A DNA stretch of 64,000 bases, taken from contig JAQBUI010000010.1 of NCBI GenBank assembly GCA_027624035.1, forward strand, positions 24,289 to 88,288, given 5' to 3'. This document shows, one piece after another, positions 61,343 through 64,000 of the stretch; position 1 is the stretch's first letter, and every line of letters begins with the position of its first letter. The notes under the pieces were generated by a model. It had not been told where the DNA came from and searched no databases. It saw only the letters and a list, made by a program, of their open reading frames with translations. The position numbers and the translations under genes are program-made. This stretch comes from Pseudomonadota bacterium. GTDB taxonomy: Bacteria > Pseudomonadota > Gammaproteobacteria > Pseudomonadales > Azotimanducaceae.

Positions 61343-63103
61343 ATGAGCATCCTGCTGCACGCCCAGGGCCTCAGCCACGCCGCCGGTACCAGGCCGCTAT
61401 TTCGGGATGTGGATGTCAGCATCAACGAGGGTGACCGGATAGCACTGGTCGGCCACAATGGCTGCGGCAAGTCTACGCTGCTGTCCCTTCTGGATGGAAC
61501 CGTGATGCCTGACAAGGGTGAGATGGTGCGCGCCAGGGGACTTGTACTGGAAACCGTCGAGCAGTTCATCAGTGAGCAACTGCTGCACGACACCCTGTTC
61601 GACGCACTGGCGCGCAAGCTTCCGGCCGATGCCCGCTACACCAGCGAATACCAGGCCGAGCGCCTGCTCGCGAGCCTCGGGTTCAGGGAAGATGAGTGGC
61701 AGCACCAGGTCCGCGACCTGAGCGGTGGCCAGCAGAACCGCCTGATGTTTGCAAGGGCAGTGATCAACTCGCCGGACCTTATCCTGTTCGATGAGCCGAC
61801 CAATCACCTTGATCTCAGGACGTTGATGATCTTTGAGGATCATCTGCAACAAATGGACTGTGCCTTTCTGGTCATTTCCCATGATCGGGAATTCCTGGAC
61901 GCCGTCACCGACCGGACCCTGTTTCTGCGCGACCAGCAGATCTACAGCTTTGCCATGCCATTCTCCCGTGCCCAGCAGGCATTGGCCGAACACGATGTCG
62001 CCGCCGCCAGGGCCAGGGATGCAGAGGAAAAGAAACTGCACCAGCTACGGGAGAGTGCCAGGCGGCTGGCACTGTGGGGCAAGGTCTACGACAACAAGAA
62101 GCTGGCGCGAAAGGCCAAGACCATGGAGAAACGCGCCGAGAAGCTGGAGGCGGACAAGACGTTCGTCACCAGCGGCTCCGGTCTTGACCTGAAGCTCGAC
62201 GTGGCCCATAGCCGCGCCCGCCAGATGATGCGGATCGAGCATCAGGACATCCTCGCACCTGGGCATGGCGAACATCAGGGCATCCTCTCCCCAGGGAGTC
62301 ATCAGACCCTGGTGCATATCGATGATTTCCTGATCCGCCCCGGGGACCGGGCCGCGCTGCTGGGCCACAACGGCGTGGGCAAGACGACGTTGATCAAGGC
62401 GATCATGGCGGCCTATCAGCAACGTGAGCAACAGCACCTGATCAACTTCAACCCCCAGTGCAGGATTGGCTACTACGATCAGGAACTGGAGAACCTGACG
62501 CCCGACCACTCCATGCTGGAAACCCTGCGCCAACTCTGCAGCGGGACCGAAGCGATCTATCGATCGGAGCTGATTCGGGCGGGGTTTGCCTATGCCGATC
62601 ACGACAAGACCGTGGCGGTACTCAGTGGCGGTGAGCGCGCCCGGTTGATGTTCAGCGTGATCCGTCTGAACCAGCCCAACTTTCTGATCCTGGACGAGCC
62701 AACCAACCACATTGACATCGAGGGCAGGCAGGAACTCGAAGAACAGTTGCTGGCAGCGAACGCCACCATCCTGATGACGTCCCACGACCGTCGGTTTATT
62801 GACACCGTAGCGGACAGCTTCTGGCGGATCGACCAGGGGCAGCTCAGGCAGGTCGACGATCCGGACGATTTCTACGCCTCCGATGGGCGCACCAGCACGG
62901 TGGTTAGCGCAGCGACCGGTACATCCGAAACGTCACCGGCCATCACCGGGGAAGATGACCTGCTGGAGCGAATCATAGAACTCGAGCGCCTGCTGAGCGA
63001 AGACCGGGCGCGCAAACCGAAGTTTCAGAAACCTGCGCGACAGGCGGCCTGGGAGGAAGAACTGATCCAGTTGAGCCGGCAATTGGGGCCATCAACAGAC
63101 TGA
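61343..63103 (+). CDS. ABC-F protein
   Basis: 586 residues, two NBDs: GHNGCGKSTLL, LSGGQQNRLMFARA, ILFDEPTNHLD and GHNGVGKTTLI, LSGGERARLMFSVI, LILDEPTNHID. The inter-domain linker (residues 190-270) is long and charged, as in ABC-F proteins, and the C-terminal tail contains a helix rich in charged residues. Located six bases after the preceding ABC-F, probably in one transcript. Two ABC-F genes side by side are uncommon; they are not close duplicates, as signatures differ. Confidence 0.87.
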   Translation: MSILLHAQGLSHAAGTRPLFRDVDVSINEGDRIALVGHNGCGKSTLLSLLDGTVMPDKGEMVRARGLVLETVEQFISEQLLHDTLFDALARKLPADARYTSEYQAERLLASLGFREDEWQHQVRDLSGGQQNRLMFARAVINSPDLILFDEPTNHLDLRTLMIFEDHLQQMDCAFLVISHDREFLDAVTDRTLFLRDQQIYSFAMPFSRAQQALAEHDVAAARARDAEEKKLHQLRESARRLALWGKVYDNKKLARKAKTMEKRAEKLEADKTFVTSGSGLDLKLDVAHSRARQMMRIEHQDILAPGHGEHQGILSPGSHQTLVHIDDFLIRPGDRAALLGHNGVGKTTLIKAIMAAYQQREQQHLINFNPQCRIGYYDQELENLTPDHSMLETLRQLCSGTEAIYRSELIRAGFAYADHDKTVAVLSGGERARLMFSVIRLNQPNFLILDEPTNHIDIEGRQELEEQLLAANATILMTSHDRRFIDTVADSFWRIDQGQLRQVDDPDDFYASDGRTSTVVSAATGTSETSPAITGEDDLLERIIELERLLSEDRARKPKFQKPARQAAWEEELIQLSRQLGPSTD

Positions 63104-63256
63104 AAACGGTACCTCAGACTCAATCCTTGATAGCCCAAATATTGTTGTTGGTAATGCAAAAAAAGGTTGTGCCTCATCCCATTGTACGGCCCACAATTCA
63201 GCGTAACATTGCCATTGCTTCATGTCTGATGAAGTGTACAAACTGGAGAACCATAG

Positions 63257-63355
63257 ATGGACAAACGCAGCAAACCTGCACCCAAATCTTCCAAGCCAAG
63301 CTCAACCAAACAAGCCGCTCCCGCGGCGAAATCTGGACAGAAGCCCAAAAGATAA
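63257..63355 (+). CDS. Small basic Lys/Pro/Ser-rich protein (not in ORF track)
   Basis: 32 residues beginning MDKRSKPAPKSSKPSSTKQ and ending GQKPKR; ten lysines, and a repeated K-(P/S) pattern. GGAGAACC lies just before the ATG, and codons run without interruption to TAA. It lies 153 bases after the ABC-F pair. Strongly basic disordered peptides of this type often bind nucleic acids or ribosomes, but no family is recognised. Too short for the track. Confidence 0.5.
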   Translation: MDKRSKPAPKSSKPSSTKQAAPAAKSGQKPKR

Positions 63356-63794
63356 GACGAGCCGGTAGTCGGGGTTCCAATGAATTCCGGCTACCGTCAA
63401 ATCCGGTGGCCACGGTCATCCGGTTCCAGCCTGCCATTCTCCTGACCAGAATTTACTACCTCCAGCCACATCGGCTTTTCAAGCGCACCCGGCTTGCAGC
63501 ACCAGAAGCATGACCCACCCGTGCGGAAACAGATGATCGAACGCCTTCGTCGCTCCAAACCCCTTGCGGCAGTCGCATTACCTCGGACGGCGGTAGTTCG
63601 CCACAGAGGAAGGTCGATCAGCGTCTGGGACCACCCAGTCGACCGGCTACATTTCCTGACTCCACAAAGTATTCAACCCGACCGCTTCAGTGACTGTCAC
63701 TCGGGTGCAGTACCCGCACCTTGTCAGGGCCACTGATGAAAAAGTGTCTTCAGGGTGACAACATCTATATTAATTTCAGTACGTTAAGCGTGTT
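63356..63794. other. Gene-free stretch
   Basis: About 440 bases with no convincing gene. Two track ORFs (63127-63513 and 63494-63736) have no Shine-Dalgarno, no family resemblance and unusual composition. The sequence becomes AT-rich near its right end where the promoter region of the next gene begins. Nothing else recognised. Confidence 0.6.
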
Positions 63795-63805
63795 TTGACG
63801 GACAT

Positions 63806-63825
63806 AACTGTATATAATTACAGTC
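63806..63825. promoter_or_regulatory. LexA (SOS) box
   Basis: CTGTATATAATTACAG matches the gammaproteobacterial LexA rule CTGT-N8-ACAG exactly, within a perfect 6-bp inverted repeat ACTGTA...TACAGT. It covers a TATAAT -10-like element and lies 20 bases before the ATG of the DUF222-type gene, so LexA binding would block transcription. Confidence 0.75.
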
Positions 63826-63844
63826 TTTTTTCTCAGGACATCAT

Positions 63845-64000
63845 CATGCAAATCCGCTCCTTCGAACGCTCCATCAATCAGCTCGAAACAGAGCTCATCA
63901 CCGCCGCAGAACGCTGCAACGCCTCCGAATACGAACTGCTCAAACTCATCGCGGAATTCGAACTCCGCCAGGGCTTTCGGCTGTGGCTGATGAACAGCAC
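63845..64000 (+). CDS. DUF222-type HNH-associated protein, 3' partial
   Basis: The first 51 residues (MQIRSFERSINQLETELITA and ELLKLIAEFELRQGFRLWL, MNS) match the start of DUF222 proteins, which usually carry a C-terminal HNH endonuclease domain (13E12-repeat type in other phyla). The rest, and so the nuclease domain, lies outside the window. ATG 63845 has CAGGA eight bases upstream. A LexA box in the promoter suggests DNA-damage induction. The domain call rests on the N-terminal pattern only. Confidence 0.7.

Noticed and set aside
63127-63513. 128-residue plus-strand ORF overlapping the small basic gene
   Set aside because: No Shine-Dalgarno and no recognisable family; the short frame at 63257 has the better ribosome site.
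63795-63818. TTGACG / TATAAT as a sigma-70 promoter of the DUF222 gene
   Set aside because: Spacing is only 12 bases, so the two hexamers cannot work together; the LexA box call does not depend on it.
1-64000. tRNA, rRNA, transposase or prophage genes
   Set aside because: No sequence with the required features was found on either strand by reading; short tRNAs could be missed without a computed scan.

Overview
The window is about 64 kb of a GC-rich (roughly 60%), densely coded Gram-negative chromosome. It most likely comes from an uncultured or marine-type gammaproteobacterium. The support is a LpxR-type lipid A deacylase, a PdxH, a GcvR-like double-ACT protein, a DmeF-type cation exporter and a LexA box of the gammaproteobacterial form (CTGT-N8-ACAG). 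Acyl-CoA dehydrogenases, enoyl-CoA hydratases, an HMG-CoA-lyase-like enzyme, PhyH dioxygenases, a sulfatase with its maturase and an SSS symporter suggest a heterotroph living on fatty-acid-like, sterol-like and sulfated substrates. No rRNA, tRNA, CRISPR array, transposase or phage module was seen.

Layout. 0-2.7 kb: end of an Mrp/NuoL-like cation/proton antiporter operon. 2.8-6.8 kb: Ldh2-type dehydrogenase, a VOC protein with a duplicated 3' end, an HsaA-like flavin protein, pdxH and a macro-domain protein. 6.8-8.5 kb: a UbiA prenyltransferase with palindromic repeats on both sides. 8.5-16.8 kb: surE, HMG-CoA-lyase-like enzyme, DSP phosphatase, S1/P1 nuclease, sulfatase plus formylglycine-generating enzyme, an HxlR-like regulator divergent from a VOC protein with a candidate operator between them, and a PhyH dioxygenase. 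17-22.3 kb: a 1372-residue SNF2 helicase and a zinc alcohol dehydrogenase.

22.6-32.8 kb is the most interesting block: nine co-directional minus-strand genes, mostly coupled by 1-4 base overlaps. They encode a double nucleotidyltransferase, GtrA flippase, DPM1-like GT2, a polytopic GT-C-like protein, a GDPD-like barrel, an unusual fusion of a polytopic membrane domain with a uridine-kinase/PRK-type kinase, a HAD hydrolase, a class II aldolase and a Gfo/Idh/MocA dehydrogenase. Read together they look like a self-contained pathway that makes, activates, flips and transfers an unusual sugar to the cell surface. This is inference from family membership and gene order. A second polyprenyl-phosphate-sugar cassette (ArnC-like, UPF0104-like, ArnT-like) lies at 42.8-46.5 kb, and a frameshifted lpxR lies at 35.5 kb, so the envelope is a recurring theme.

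33-63 kb: acyl-CoA dehydrogenases, dmeF, enoyl-CoA hydratases, CBS protein, gcvR-like gene, SSS symporter, M20 amidohydrolase, PhyH/Gfo pair, xthA, a tandem YjbR protein, a two-gene ABC exporter, SDR, a ThDP enzyme, two adjacent ABC-F proteins and an unlisted 32-residue basic ORF. The window ends inside a DUF222-type (HNH-associated) gene whose promoter region carries a LexA box.

A family of about ten ~85-bp imperfect palindromic repeats, all but one in the same orientation, is scattered over the first 31 kb. One copy lies in frame inside a membrane-protein gene, others extend or replace the 5' ends of genes, and one hairpin arm pair shows a compensatory change.
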